Below, one piece after another: positions 22,440 through 34,640 of a stretch of 64,000 bases of DNA. Within the stretch, counting starts at the first letter, position 1, and the number at the start of each line of letters is the position of its first letter. The notes under the pieces are model-generated. The model searched no databases. It was given only the letters and a program-made list of their open reading frames with translations, and was not told the origin of the DNA. A program made the position numbers and the translations under genes. Origin of the DNA: Dermacentor variabilis (taxonomy: Eukaryota; Arthropoda; Arachnida; Ixodida; Ixodidae); contig NW_027460346.1 in NCBI RefSeq assembly GCF_050947875.1, positions 2,918,000-2,981,999 of the forward strand, given 5' to 3'.

Positions 22440-22998
22440 GTGAACCCTACGCTCCAACCTCCAGTGGCGATGACGACCAAATAAAACACTTTAACGAAGA
22501 AGCTGAAACAGCGATGGGAAAGGTGGAAACTCAGTATACAGTAGTCATGGGTGACTGCATTGCAAAAGTGCGGGAAAAGCAGCCCGGGAAACAAGCAATT
22601 GGCAACTACGTCATCGATTCTAGGAATACTAGAGGGGAGATCTTGTCAAAATTCGCAGTAAGAAATAGGCTCCCAATAATGAATACATCCTTCAGGAAGC
22701 GCAGTAGCAGGAAGTGGACCTAGAAAAGCACAAATGGAGAAACGGGAAATGAAATAGATTTCATACTCTCTGCCAATCCCAACATAGTGCAGGATGTAAA
22801 AGTGTGAGGTAAGGTAAAGTGAAGTGACCATATGTTATTGTGCTCTAGTGTTTCTCTCAATTTGATGCGAGATATAGTGAAGTTAGTCCAGGAGAAACAG
22901 CTCAACCTCGATACTGTAAGGGTAAAAGGACACGCATTCAGGCTGGTGCTCGCCAACAAATATGCAGCTTTAGAACAGGAGGATGAAGATAACTTATA
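22440..22998 (+). mobile_element. RTE-clade LINE, endonuclease fragment
   Basis: Plus-strand remnant of the APE-type endonuclease of an RTE element. YAPTSSGDDDQIKHFNEEAE, then QYTVVMGDCIAKVREKQPGK (the GDFNAK motif mutated to GDCIAK), then NRLPIMNTSFRKRSSRKWT. In other frames it continues with NGETGNEIDFILSANPN. Position 22720 is a stop in place of a tryptophan codon. Both ends are missing, which is unusual for simple 5' truncation and points to later rearrangement. Confidence 0.8.
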
Positions 22999-23092
22999 GA
23001 TAAAGAATGAAACACCAACTAGGCTGATTTCAGAAGCAGCAATTCATGTGGGGGGTAAGGCACCAAGGCAAACACTAGGTAAGCTCTCCTAA

Positions 23093-24825
23093 CTAGGCGA
23101 AGATAGGGGTGGGGAAGTTGCGCGTCGCTGGTACAATCACCTCCTCTTTCAGCTGAAGTAGGATGTCCTGTGTCGAGAGGTGTGGATGGAACCCTATCAT
23201 CATTGTTGGAAGTTTGCCCGAGTCCTCCAGAAATGGTTGTAGCCGGTTGAGAACGATGTGCTCTAGGAGCTTCCCCACGCACGAAGTGAGGGAGATGGGC
23301 CGTAGGTTCTCAATGGCTCGTGGTTTGCCTGGCTGTCGTATGAGACGGATCTACGCCATTTTCCAGTCCTCTGGAATGCTTCCTTCCCTCCATACTTTAT
23401 TCAGATGAACGGTAAGCTTTAGTAGCGAGGTTTTGTCCAGATTTACAAGCGCCTCATTGGTGATTTGGTTCATTCCCAGGGCTGTGTGGCATCTCAAGCC
23501 CATTATTGCCGCTGTTACTTCATGTAGATGAACGTACTCATCTAGGAGCTCATTTGGGTTGCTGGTATAGGGTGGCAGAGGCTCCGATGGCACTGTGTGG
23601 CAGTACCGGGTTTTGAGTGTAAAAAGAAGGTGCCCCTCGTTTCCGGGAAATTGGTGGATTACTCCGGCCATGTTGTAGTGGGATTCCGTTTTGCTGCTCG
23701 CGGGGTTGATTAGGTAGCTCAACAACTTCCCTCTCTTGGAACCACTCAGCATGCCTCTCAAGCCGTCGCAGAGGGATAACCAATTTTGTCTGAACACCGT
23801 GGCGGCGTATTTCGCAGCCTTTTGTGAGAGTAGAGCGATTCAGATCTTGAGCTTGCGATTTATTCATGGCCTTTTCCCACGCTTCAAGAGACTACGCCGG
23901 GCTTCGCGCATGTGGAGGAAGCGAGCGTCGATGCACGGAGTGGCGGTGGATGTGTTGAGTATTTTGGCACGTGCCTTCGCATCCTAGTGAAGCTGAGTGA
24001 TCCAGTTCTGAATGGACTGATGCTGTCGGTTGCGTTCATTTGTAGGTCTTTGTGTTCTTATCCTCCGCAGCTCGGTCCAATACGTGAGGCGAGCAGTGCA
24101 TACATCCTGGCTTTGTATTCAAGCCCACGTGGCTAGCAGCGTGGGGTCGCTGCCTAGGTACTTGGGGGATTTTTCTGGTGAGGTTTAGGTCGGGGTTGGT
24201 GTCTCTTGTAACACTTATGCCGAGCCGCGTGCTATTCCTTGCATTGGTGAAGAGTGTGAGGTGCATGTCGTCAATAACCTTGTGAAGCAAGTTTCACCCG
24301 GGGTTGGTATACTGTAACCCTAGAGGGGGCCAGCTGCGTTGAAATCGGTCACTATGAGTAGCGCACTGTTGCCTGCCACGTGCGTGGCTTGCTGCAAGAC
24401 CTGTTTTAGAAACTGTTTGGGGGCTTTTCGGCCGGCAGTAGATGTTTAGCAAGAACATGGGATTCTTCTTCGTTGCCTGTGGGATAATTTCGAGTAGAAT
24501 GACAAGCGGTTCAGATTGTGGCATATAGCGTTGGACTGCCACTATATAGCTTCTTACTGACCAGAGTGTTAAGGCTGTCACCGGTGTGGGCACCATACGT
24601 GACGTATCCGGTTAGGAGGACGTGCGGGCTTGTGTCTTGCAATGCGATGAGTTCAGGTGGTCTTGTTGATGTGCCGATGTATTGTGTCTGATCCGTACGT
24701 GTTCTTGTAGCCCCAGCGATTCCACTGCCACACCATGGTTTCGCCTCGGTGAACCCCGCGCTTACCGGTGGGGTTCTGGTGGGGTTCTGGTGAGGTTCTG
24801 GGTGGGGTTCTGGTGAGTATGGCAA
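23093..24825 (-). pseudogene. I-clade LINE endonuclease and RT N-terminus (broken)
   Basis: 24825-24511 contains RTRTDQTQYIGTSTRPPELI and ALQDTSPHVLLTGYVTYG, the N-terminal endonuclease with the catalytic glutamate position changed (ALQET to ALQDT). 24596-24294 has FLLNIYCRPKSP and then a shifted SALLIVTDFNA-type block. 24290-24036 has LTLFTNARNSTRLG and VTRDTNPDLN. 23797-23351 has NLDKTSLLKLTVHLNKVW and IPEDWKMA. 23278-23093 has GKLLEHIVLNRLQPFLEDSG and STQDILLQLKEEV. Several frame changes and stops are present. Confidence 0.75.
24774..24818. repeat. Short tandem repeat GGTGGGGTTCT
   Basis: Four imperfect 11-12 bp units within the LINE remnant. Confidence 0.7.
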
Positions 24826-25243
24826 GTCTGGTAAGTTCTGTTGGGGTCGGGTAAGTTGTTTTCTTGAGGCGCCTGTCCTGCCGAGCTTCCAGTGCTAGTA
24901 TGTGTTCCTATAGTCACGTGACGTGTCCCGCCATCTGATGGTTAGATTGTTGTTCTTATACCGCTGACTGTTGCATAGCTGTGAGTTGTTGTTGCCTAGT
25001 AACCTGTAGGGATGTTTGAAAGCTCTGAATGGCCCTTGCTGCTATCTCCTCTACCTTCTGGGGAGTAGTACATTGGACGGCTATGACTCCTTGCCTACAA
25101 GGTGGGCTATAAGGTGGGCTGTGCGGTTGCTTCTTGCGCTGGCTGCTCTTCCCCTTTGTTTTTTTTATATGTTTAGCGAGACGTTTCCCGGTACAAATGT
25201 GTCCAATGTGGTTGGGCGCTCTATAGTTGAGAATGGCTCTTAA

Positions 25244-26914
25244 TCAATGACTGCATTCTTCGCAAACCCAAATGAAAGCTACGCTTAAACCGATTCCCAC
25301 AGCGCAGGATCCGCATATGTTTTTTTTCTCATTTATCTCTTTCTCGCTCCTTTCATCCGTGACGAGGGTTCATTGGCTTATGGTATCCTACAGCTGAACA
25401 CTAGGTCGCAGGGTTTTACTCCGCGCTCAAAGTCAGTCGAAACGTGCTTTCGAAGTTGAAATGCACAATTGTCAGCTCTTTCCAGACGTTCAAATCAAGT
25501 TTGAGGCTGCGTCAACCTCATTCAGCGGACGCTCCACCACGCTGAGACGGCGAGCTTATGCACCCTCTACCGACAGACCTGAACTAAAGGATAAGTAATT
25601 AGGACGAAGGCAACTGATTTTGTAGTTAATTTCTGGCCATAGCGTTGTGAAATGTTTTGTAGTGCGCAAACGAGAAGCAAGAAGCGGCAACACGGCACAG
25701 TGCCGACATCGGTGCGTCATCTTTCTCGATCGAAAGCTGCCGATCGTACTCGCAGGTGCTTTCATACATGCACGAAATACACATATAGTGGCAGCCATGT
25801 CTGCCTTGTTCACGACCTATAGAAGTGGTCACAGTCTTCTTAAGCTGACACATTTGTTTGCCCCTTATGCCAAAGCGGTAACACGTGACAGCCCCCGTAA
25901 TAGTGCAGCGCGCCTCGCTCAGTCTTTATGCCAGTCTACAGCAGGCAATGGCAAATGAAGTTTTCTAGAGAAAGCTACGTGCTCTCTGAGTGAGGGCTTA
26001 TGCGTGCATACATTCCTTTCACAATACTTCATCAAGATCTCTGTACGCACGATGGAGAGTACGAAATGCGATAACCACCTATTACTAACCGCCCCTCGAC
26101 TCCCAGTCGCCGTTTTCGAAGGGGCCCCTGAAGGCTCCGGCCGCTAATATCATGCGCCTCGTTTCAGCTGGTGCGATGCGACGCTGTCCAAATGCACAAA
26201 TCTTCGTGCTTTGGGCCCTCGCTGATCGCAAAGGCCCATTATGTCAGGCCAGCACTGTGCGGTTTACACGATGCTTGAAGCGAACAAACAACTGTGGCCG
26301 TACGTGCCGCTGGAAACAAATGAACCATTCAGGTAAATCGATATTCACACGCAGAAAGTTGCCCTCAAGCAGCTTTCCTTGCCCTGAATATTTGAAGTGT
26401 CTCTTTGACAATGAGTGACAAAAAATAAACGAACAAAGAGAGCACCGCGTGTTGAAATCAACGCCGAAAATTCCACGGCAGCAGCGTGGCAGCAGTGTCG
26501 TTGCAGTGCGACAAATATAGACCGTTTTTTCGTAGGCGCCGCCATGTTGTGAACGCAGTGGCGCCTCCTATGAGCAGCGCCATACTGGCTTGGGTGAAAG
26601 CGGTCTTTTGCATGGCAGGTATACGCTCGGCGGTAGGTTATGGGGTTTGTTCTCGCGGTCGTGCGGTCTCTTTTGTATGACGTGCGTCTTCTACGTGGGA
26701 AACGTTTTGTGAGACGTGCTAAAGTGGTTTAAGGCGTCATGGCCGGAACTTCTGCTGGCGTTGAGGTGGACGGAACGCGCAGCGCGATGTGTGCGCGCAT
26801 ATCTGAGCCTACAATCAGCCTCGGAGATCAATTGTGTATTTCTGAATGTTCCAATCACTAATGTGACCATATTGCAGTATTATCCTCTATTTCTAAGCTG
26901 CAGTTTAGGAGTTT
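25244..26914. other. No recognisable gene
   Basis: Short frames only. At 26519-26600 a GC-rich stretch (GTAGGCGCCGCCATGTTG, GCGCCTCCTATGAGCAGCGC) looks repeat-like, but I cannot name it. Confidence 0.4.
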
Positions 26915-27103
26915 AGGAACTAGCCTTTGTATAAATTCATTCATTCCTCGAACTGGAAATGACTGGAACCACCTCCCTGCCTTCATGGCTGCCGTCACCG
27001 ACGTCAACAAATTTAAGAAATCTGCCGCCGATTTGGTATGCCCCTCCTCTCTGTGATGCCTCTGGCCCTGAGAGTAATGAAATAAATAAATAAAATAAAT
27101 AAA
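26915..27103 (+). mobile_element. LINE 3' end fragment (CR1/Jockey-like)
   Basis: A plus-strand frame reads FIPRTGNDWNHLPAFMAAV and then VNKFKKSAADLV. This is the typical C-terminus of CR1/L2/Jockey-like pol proteins (..DWNxLP..). It is followed by a short 3' UTR and a (AAAT)n tail at about 27080-27103. Too short to define the 5' truncation precisely. Confidence 0.6.
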
Positions 27104-28509
27104 CATACGCGACGATCGTAACAGCGTGGGTACCGTTCTGCTACGATAGGAGCTGTGATGTTATACTTTGACAAGCGTTCAAACTGTTTGCTGCAGGTTA
27201 CATTGCGTGACTACTTGGTTCGATGGATGAGGTTTCCGCCCCTGAATAAAGTAGTTTTGGCAAGTAATAGCAGCATACCTTGCAGTCTGAATTAAGCTTG
27301 TGCAGCAAAGAGACTGTTTACGAACTGCGCGAGCGTCCTAAGCAGTGGTAGGTGCTGGATTACAGATATCTTTGTTCTATATAAAGCATGGTTCAAGCAT
27401 ACGGCATCAGCGGTTATATATTTATAAACATTGTGCGGCGTGACTATGCGAGGTCGTATTGCGGCGTTAGCCCGTTTTCTCTTGCTTTTTCGTGATACAG
27501 GATGATAACCTAATTTTTTTTCGGCTATGATCGTTCCGTTCTCTACGACGCACTCACACGTATTACGGAAATTTTGTCCTCAAGAATAGGCATCGCTCTC
27601 TTTTTAGGCGATCCCTCTCATATATTATGGCTGTATACGGGCCAAAAAGGCAATGCCGAAGCGCACAGCTTACATATGTATCGTGCTGGTTCACCAACCG
27701 CAGTGATCGCTGTGTTGAGCAGCGCCATCGGCCTCATGCAGGAATGCTAGCGTAGACATATGGCAATTTGAAGGCTACTAGACTTGAAATGCGCAAGAAC
27801 GATGCCGGTGCATCACAAATATTTGATAGCGCCTGCCGCTTACATGTTTCGTAGTTGCCTTATGTTGGCCGTGCACGAGAATGTTTTATGTTTTACTCCC
27901 TACGCCAAGCGATCAGACTGAGCTGATTTACCATTTAATGCTGGTAATACACAGACACCGGTTTTCTTTGTTGAATTAAAGCCGATATAAGCAAAATGGT
28001 TCACAACCCCTACACACATCGCGACTGATAATGCGCGTACACCACTGCTGATTATTCGTGTCACATTTTTGCGCCCCCAAGAGATATTTCCGCCTACTGT
28101 AGTTACCGATACACCGAAAGGCTTCCCCGACGACCTTATGTGAACGGGCATGGCATAAATTTCACAAAGCACCATCTAAAACATCTCGAAATCGTTCCGC
28201 AGTACGCGACAGCAATACTTTCAAGCAGCGCCGCGCCGGATCGCCCAAGCCAGAGAGGAGGAAAGGCTCTCCGCGCGCCCTATCCTCCTCGCCCGATGAG
28301 AAGGTCTATATCGTCTTATTTGTCTTCCAACGACTCAATTCTCGCCGGCACGGTCATCAGCCCAATACAGCAGTCGGAGGTAGTCGGCAGAACAAAATAG
28401 GCGACATATATGTTTAGTTCCGCCGGGCCTAAACCAATCTGAACTACTGTAAACCACCAACGCAAGCTGACGACACCGGTGATCGCAGCCAGGATTGCTG
28501 GATGTAGGA
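27104..28509. other. No recognisable gene
   Basis: About 1.4 kb with only short, unsupported frames (27900-28175 minus, 28140-28400 plus). Confidence 0.45.
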
Positions 28510-28608
28510 ACGGACGGACGGACGGATGGATGGATGGATGGATGGATGGATGGATGGATGGATGGATGGATGGATGGATGGATGGATGGATGGATGGATG
28601 CATGCATG
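28510..28608. repeat. (GATG)n microsatellite at LINE 3' end
   Basis: About 24 tetranucleotide units, starting as GACG and ending in GCATGCATGC. It is continuous with the 3' end of the minus-strand LINE copy 2, whose sister copy has a short GATG tail at the same place. Confidence 0.95.
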
Positions 28609-31600
28609 CTATGAGCGTCTACTTTGAAACGGGACGGTGGGTTGCACCACCAAACTCCTGTTCTTATTTTGCCTGATGTCCTACCTAGCTTCTTATAAAA
28701 AAAAATACACAAAGAATTCCCAGCATCCAACCTTCTGAACCCGCTATTGGGAACTTTGTTTTTCTACGCCATCGTTGTTTGGGGTCTTCCTACTTTTCTG
28801 CCATCAAACCTCGAATCACCTTTACTAATCTCTATTGCGGACATGTTTACTTTCCCCCTGCTTTCGCTGAACCCAAGGGCTTCGAGGAGGCCAGTGGAAC
28901 CTAAACCGACAGCTGGGTCGACATATTCAAATTCTCATAACACATGTTCCATTGTTTCCCTAGCTTCACCGTAACAAGCACATGCTTGTTCTTCATTGGT
29001 CTGCCTCTCTCAATAACTACGCGTTCTCAGGCATCCTGATCGCGCTTCGAAAAGTAAAGAGGTTTCCTTTGGGTTGTCATAAATTGCTCCTTTCTTGATT
29101 TCGTTTTTGCTTCTTGGGTAGTTACTCGTAGCAGGTTTCTTTTGAAATACCGCCACCCAGGAGATTGTCTAACCCTCTCTGATATTGCGTTTGACTTTTT
29201 TTGTTGTCATGTTGTTTACTACACCGGTCGCATACTTGCTGGTGAGCTCCCTAGTTCTTTGCCTCCACAGTGAGAAAATACTTTTTTCTGTACAAATACT
29301 TGAACACTTCGCAACCCATTTACTTTCTTTCTTATCGCTCAGTCATTCTTCTAAATCAATTTTACTGTGAGCGTCCTCCACTTCAAAACTTGTTTAGCTC
29401 ATATCACTCACTGAATTTGGTTGCCATCGAACTCTGATTGTACCCCTGACTTTAAGCAAACAACCGCATTTCCAAATGCAAGTCCCGAAACCATTACACC
29501 TTTCCACATACAGCGGAACACCTCGTGCATATTGTATCCCTATAGTATTCTGTGTTTAATTATGGCCGCATTTCTCTTCCGCTTTGCCATTATTGTTTTT
29601 TCCTCTGCTTCCATATATCTATTGCCTTCCTATGTTCATACACCAAGGTCTTTGTATTATTTTACCCAATGTATTTCATGACTCTCTATTGACACTGCCT
29701 GTTCACTGTTTTCATCGAATACTATAAAACCTGAATTTAAACGATAAACTTCAATTCTCAATCTCACCGTCCGGTCCACGGTTATCAGCCAGGCGTTGCA
29801 TATCACTTTGCTTGTTGGGTAGCAACACAATGTCGTCCGCATAAAGCAAATCTGGAAGCTGCTGCTCTACTATTGTGCCCGCCTGGTTGTATGAGAGATG
29901 AAACCCGATATTTATTCCTTCTAGCGCCTTTTCCATTCCTACCATATGCATCGTAAACAGGATCGGGGATAAAGGGCACCCCGACCTCAGTCCATTCTTT
30001 ACATCAACTTTCTCCTCACTCCTCACCCACTCCTATTGAACACAAACGGTATTTTCTAGGTAGAGCTCCCTCAAAAGCTGTCTAGAGTCGTTTCCTAAGA
30101 CTTCCCTTTTCGGAATGTCCCACAAAACGGTGCGGTCCACGTTGTCATACGCTCCGGTAAAGTCTAAAAAAGCCACACATATCGGTCTCCTTTCTTCTCT
30201 GGGTATTTCAGTGAACTGGGTAAGAACAAATAAGTTGTCAGCCAGACGCCTACTCATCCTGAAGCAACACTCACGTTCTTCCAATGTGCCGTTATATTCT
30301 GCCCAAGCTTGTAGCTTAAATTTAATCGCCGGCATTGCTAACCTGTATATTATCCATGTCATGGTAAACGGTCTATATGAATGTATTCCATCTTTTTTCC
30401 CCTTGCCTTCATAAATTACATTCATTGTGCTTTGTCGCTAACTGCCTGGTATTCGCCACTTATCCAAGCTTTTGTCTACTGTTTTCAACAGAGCTTCCTT
30501 ACTTTTCGGTTCTAGTTCGGTAAGCACTCTAACGGGAACCTCTTCTAACCCTGTGGCTGTGTGCGAATTTTCTCTTCGGCTTTCTTCCAGTTGAAATTTC
30601 TCAGCACCAGCTCCTTTGCCATCTGGTTCTCGTTCATGCTCTTTTTTCTATCAAAACGACCTCGCCATCGCTTTGAAATAATTCCGCTGTTATTTTCCAT
30701 ACATAGTTTAATGCCGCGTCCCCTTCCAGTTTATTTCCATCTTCGTCTAGGATATGTTGTTGTATTGTTCCCGACGTACTGCTTAACAAGTTCATGTGGT
30801 TGCAAGATATTCTAAGTGCGGCCTTCTTTTTTTTCCACGTATTTCTGACAACCAACATTGACATTCACCTTTAATCTTTGCTTGAACCAGTACTTAAACC
30901 ATAGATTTTTTCTCCCGGTATATTTCAATTTCTTTGTGGACTTCATCCTGGGACAACTGCCCTGTTTTTGCTTGGCTATGCTCTCATGATGCTTTCTGTC
31001 GTTCATCTATCGCTTCCCGTATCTCCCATTTCCACCAGCCTTTCGGTTTCCTTTTTCCTTTCCAATAAATACGCTGCTTCTCTTTCCTTATTTCTCTCGC
31101 AGTAGTATTTAGAAGCTGACTATATTATCACTCTTTCCTCAGTAATTTGCCAAGTTCTTTCTCGACTCTTGTGATTATATTTGTTCAGCGTTCAAATTTG
31201 GACTGGTCATTCTTCGCTCCTTGCTCTTTTTCCAAACTACATATCAAATTTTCAAAATAATCCCATTTTCAAGATGAGTCGTCGGCTGTTTATTCTCACT
31301 CCCTATGCTGCCGTACCATCCCTTGTCAATGACCATTTCTCTCCACCTATTATACATTCTTTTTATCATCACACAGTAATCAATGGTTGATTGCCTATTT
31401 CCGACTTCCCAGGTGATCTGGTCATCGCCTTTAGACCCCGTATTCACTATACAGAGGTTAGGTTGCTCACAGAGATCCAGCATTTACTTTCCGTTGTTGT
31501 CGACATAACCTCCCGATCCTGTATGTGAGTATTCACGTCACCTGACAGGACTATTCCGGTGTTACTTCCGAAACCCTTAATATCAGTACATAAGCATTAT

Positions 31601-31780
31601 CCTAGATTCCTCATCTGTAGTGGCGATCCTAGCGACAGCTTCGGTAGCTATAGCGAATTCGGCCTGAAGTTCTGTGCCCAGCAGGACTCCTTTAAAGACT
31701 CTGGTAATTCTTAGCGTGGTTCTATGCTTTACTAAAATAGTGGGCTCTGTCTGCCAGCGATGCGCTGCTTTCACAATCGC
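28609..31780 (-). mobile_element. LINE with (GATG)n 3' tail, copy 2
   Basis: Same family and orientation as 19645-22044, but about 0.8 kb longer at the 5' side. It includes part of the APE endonuclease. The shared 3' UTR contains GGTGGGTTGCACCACCAA. The two copies are clearly diverged, so this is not a recent segmental duplication. 5' truncated at about 31780. Confidence 0.82.
29657..31774 (-). pseudogene. Endonuclease-RT polyprotein of LINE copy 2 (broken)
   Basis: 31774-31583 has TRVFKGVLLGTELQAEFAI. 31483-31244 has LCIVNTGSKGDDQITWEVGN followed by RQSTIDYCVM, the C-terminal part of an APE endonuclease whose final SDHN motif reads GSENK here. 31006-30634 is the basic linker and RT start. 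30425-30033 has HSYRPFTMTWIIYRLA and FLDFTGAYDNVD (motif A). 30026-29751 has GCPLSPILFTMHMVGME (motif B) and LLYADDIVLLP; the catalytic YADD codons are at 29832-29843. Stops and frame changes interrupt it, but both RT catalytic motifs survive. Confidence 0.82.
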
Positions 31781-31811
31781 TATAAGCTACTGCTCGAAGC
31801 CTCACTGTCGT

Positions 31812-32051
31812 ACCCACCTGCCGCGGGCGCCTATACAGTTGCAATGGCGTCGCGCCGCTAACCTCGAGGTCGTGGGCTCAGTCCCGACAGCGGCGGCCGC
31901 ATTTCAACGGGAGCAAGATGCTAAAACGTTCGTGTACCTAAATTTAGGTGGGCCTTAAACAACCCCGGGTGGTCGAAATTTACCCGGAGTCCCCCGCGAT
32001 GGCGTGTCTCACAATGAGACTGCGGTTCTGGCACGTAAAACCCCAGAATCG
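31812..32051 (+). mobile_element. tRNA-derived SINE (Ruka-like), diverged copy
   Basis: Same body as the copy at 10404 (GGTGGTCGAAATTT, GGAGTCCCCCGCGATGGCGT, GCACGTAAAACCCCAGAAT). The tRNA head is degraded: the B box has become GGGCTCAGTCC and the A box is barely visible. No intact tail or target duplication. Confidence 0.78.
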
Positions 32052-33994
32052 TTTATTTCTGTGGGTCTGAGATTGGCGCGGTGCCAAATTTCGAAGCCAC
32101 TACAGCATCAGAAGCGTTGGCGCGTATACGCACGCGCCTACCTGCATGGCGCCATTCTAGCCAACACAGCCGAGTCCTTGCCTCCCTACGGCAAGTCGCA
32201 GGTGCCGGCGGTCGCTGCGAAACTTCGGCATGACCAAACAGTACCTCTGCAGCGATTCGCGCTACCCGGGGATTCTATTTGCTAAGGAGCGCTTTTATAC
32301 CTCCTTGCGATTCGGCGCGTCGTCATTGTGGTCGTCGGCTGCCCCGCCGAGTATAGAGGCTGTCGCCACTCTATATCCACCATACTGTCGCTATGGGAAA
32401 TACAATAATATTCAGGAGGTTTCGCGTGACTCGGAAACGGGTGCGCCGGCGTATATACGGCTGACAAGTGTTTCTAGCGTTGCGCCAAGCTTGCTGTGTT
32501 CGCACAGCGCCACTGCCAAGAACGCTATCTGACGCCTGCTTCGACGCGTCCGGTTCCGAGTGACGTAAACTCTTGTGAAGGTGATAGTATAACCCATTGA
32601 GCCTTCGCGCACACAGACTCGCCCCTCTTCAGATTCGCCTGCCCTCAAATTTGCCTGCGGCCTACCTGCCTGCACTAGCCGCCGCCTAACTTCGAGGGCC
32701 GCCATTCTGGTTCTAGATAACATGCTGTGCGAGAACGCTGGCTATTGTGATTCTGTTGCAGGTGCTGGATGCAGACGAGCGGCTTCACTATAGCGTGCAG
32801 GACGCGTACGCTAACGTGTACGAAAACACAAAGACTGGTAGCCGTCCCGTTGTGAGCGCAATATCGTATATGTTAGCCAGTTCTTCGTAGCCTTTGCGGC
32901 ACCCGAAGCGTAGATTTGACACCTGCGGCACTCCTTGAGAACTGAGCACTAATTGCGCAGACGGGGTCGGAGATTGGGGGAAGTCGTGCTCGCCTCTACT
33001 ATCATTGTCTACGCCTGGGAAAAATTTTCTTTGTCGGAGCATGTGCCCGTGCATGCCGAGGGATAAGCAATACAGTGTATTCTTGATGAACTTTCTCGTC
33101 TTAAAACGTTTCGGTTCTTCGAAACAAGCTACGCTCCTTTGCCATCGTCATCCTTAATCGACTCTGTTGCTACTGCATCACGACGAAAATAATAGAAATG
33201 TTCATGTGCACAGTTCAGAATCTTTATTCGGAAAATAACATTGTTCCCTTAAGCGTTCTTATAACTATGTTTACGTATCTTGTGTTGAACTCCTCAGCTG
33301 TTTTGTGTGTGTGTTGCAGGGTATGCAAGGAGCATATGAACACTGTAAACATCGTAGATTTCGTTGTGTGCACGGCATCCTTTCGTGCTTTCCAGCCAGC
33401 GGCGCCATTTCGCCACAGCTGTACTGTCTTGAACGGCAGGATAATATTTGAAACAATGAAATTTTTAGTGACATACATTTATAGTGAGATTTCGCAACCA
33501 CTACTATACCTTCGCAGCGTGGAAGCAACATAGTCGGCTTGGTTGACATGACGCCGTCGAACGCCACCTTTAATTACTTTCCATTCTGGCGAGGAAAATG
33601 TACGAGAAAAAAATTGCGGTAAAACCCATTTCATCATCACTGTCAACGGTAATGCGTCTAGCATTGAATCAATATAGCGACACAACGTATTGTCGCCGTT
33701 TAAAACGAATTATGTATGAAGCGTGTACTGAAGCGGGACTCCGCTTTCGTGCTTCCCTCAGAACCCTCGGCGCCATCTAGAGCAGCCTCCGCGAAGCCTG
33801 CGCGTGGCGTCCGAAATGCATGGAGCGCCGGTACGTGCAAACGATGAGAAACGCGCCGTACGGTAACTGCTCTCCTCTCTCACTCTTCTTTCTGGACCCG
33901 TTGTGCCGTTTAGTGGCGCTACAGAGAAATCCGAGCGTACCCTCCGAGACGAGAAGCGTGGTGCACCTTTGCCTGTGAATGCTGAGAATTGTTT
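32052..33994. other. No recognised gene; one possible splice acceptor and exon
   Basis: Mostly short frames. At 32749-32761 TTCTGTTGCAG resembles a 3' splice site. The frame after it stays open for about 43 codons (VLDADERLHYSVQDAY...), and a GT-containing donor candidate lies near 32838. I recognise no domain and would treat it as a weak host-exon candidate. Confidence 0.25.
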
Positions 33995-34640
33995 CCTACA
34001 TACTCAGTGACCAAAGTTGGCGAGAGGTTCACTGAAGAGGGGCACATACTCAGTGCATTAATGGCGCAGCTCGCTAAAGCGTTGGCGTCAAAGGCGTTCA
34101 TTGAGGAGCGGCACGTACCCTACCCAGTGCACTTGCGGTGCAGCCTGCTAATGCATCAGGTTGCCATCCTTGAGGAACCCATGCGACATGGGCTTGTTTC
34201 CACTCAGCATCGGATAACGGTAAGGAATATTTTTTGCCATGGTAGAGCGGCATGTTCCCAGTGGTACATACCTAGTTGCCCAACTTGGCGTCAAAAGCGT
34301 TCATTGAAGAGCGGCACACACCTTCTGGCCCAGTGACCCAAGTTGGCACCAAAGAGGTTCAAAGGGGACCAAGACAGACTGAGTGGCCCATACCCAGTAC
34401 TTCAAGTCAGTGTCAAAGAGTTTCTTCGAACATCAGTACGTATACCCATTCCCATGTCTACAGTGACCCATGTCGGGGTGAATGAAGTTCGCTCAAGAGC
34501 GGCACGTATGTTCACATCGCCACATACTTACTGACCCACGTTAGCCTGATGGTTGGCTGCAAACCCTATTATCTCGGCACAGCAGCGCGATGGCGGCATA
34601 TTCAATCCGTCTACCCAGTGGCCCAGGTAGACGGAGAAAT
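33995..34640. repeat. Degenerate tandem repeat region
   Basis: Variants of CCCAGTGACCCAAGTTGGCG plus TTCATTGAAGAGCGGCACA recur near 34005, 34085, 34275, 34330, 34460 and 34600. Spacing varies between about 55 and 190 bp because of decay. A further unit lies near 35205. No coding potential is consistent across units. Confidence 0.55.

Larger units (their letters stand above)
23019..25243 (-). mobile_element. I-clade LINE, 5' half only
   Basis: Minus-strand element that keeps the region upstream of RT and loses RT palm, RNase H and 3' UTR. From 5' to 3': an ORF1-like stretch (about 25243-24840), APE endonuclease (24830-24036) and the start of RT (23800-23050). It ends abruptly beside the plus-strand RTE fragment. 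Losing the 3' side is opposite to normal LINE 5' truncation and implies deletion or recombination. The family matches the copy at 40858-43785 in its shared RT segment. Confidence 0.75.

Noticed and set aside
28316..28730. Frames rich in HPSI repeats
   Set aside because: Translation of the (GATG)n LINE tail.
19645..31780. Recent segmental duplication of the GATG-tailed LINE region
   Set aside because: The two copies differ at many positions and have different 5' ends and flanks, so they are independent insertions.
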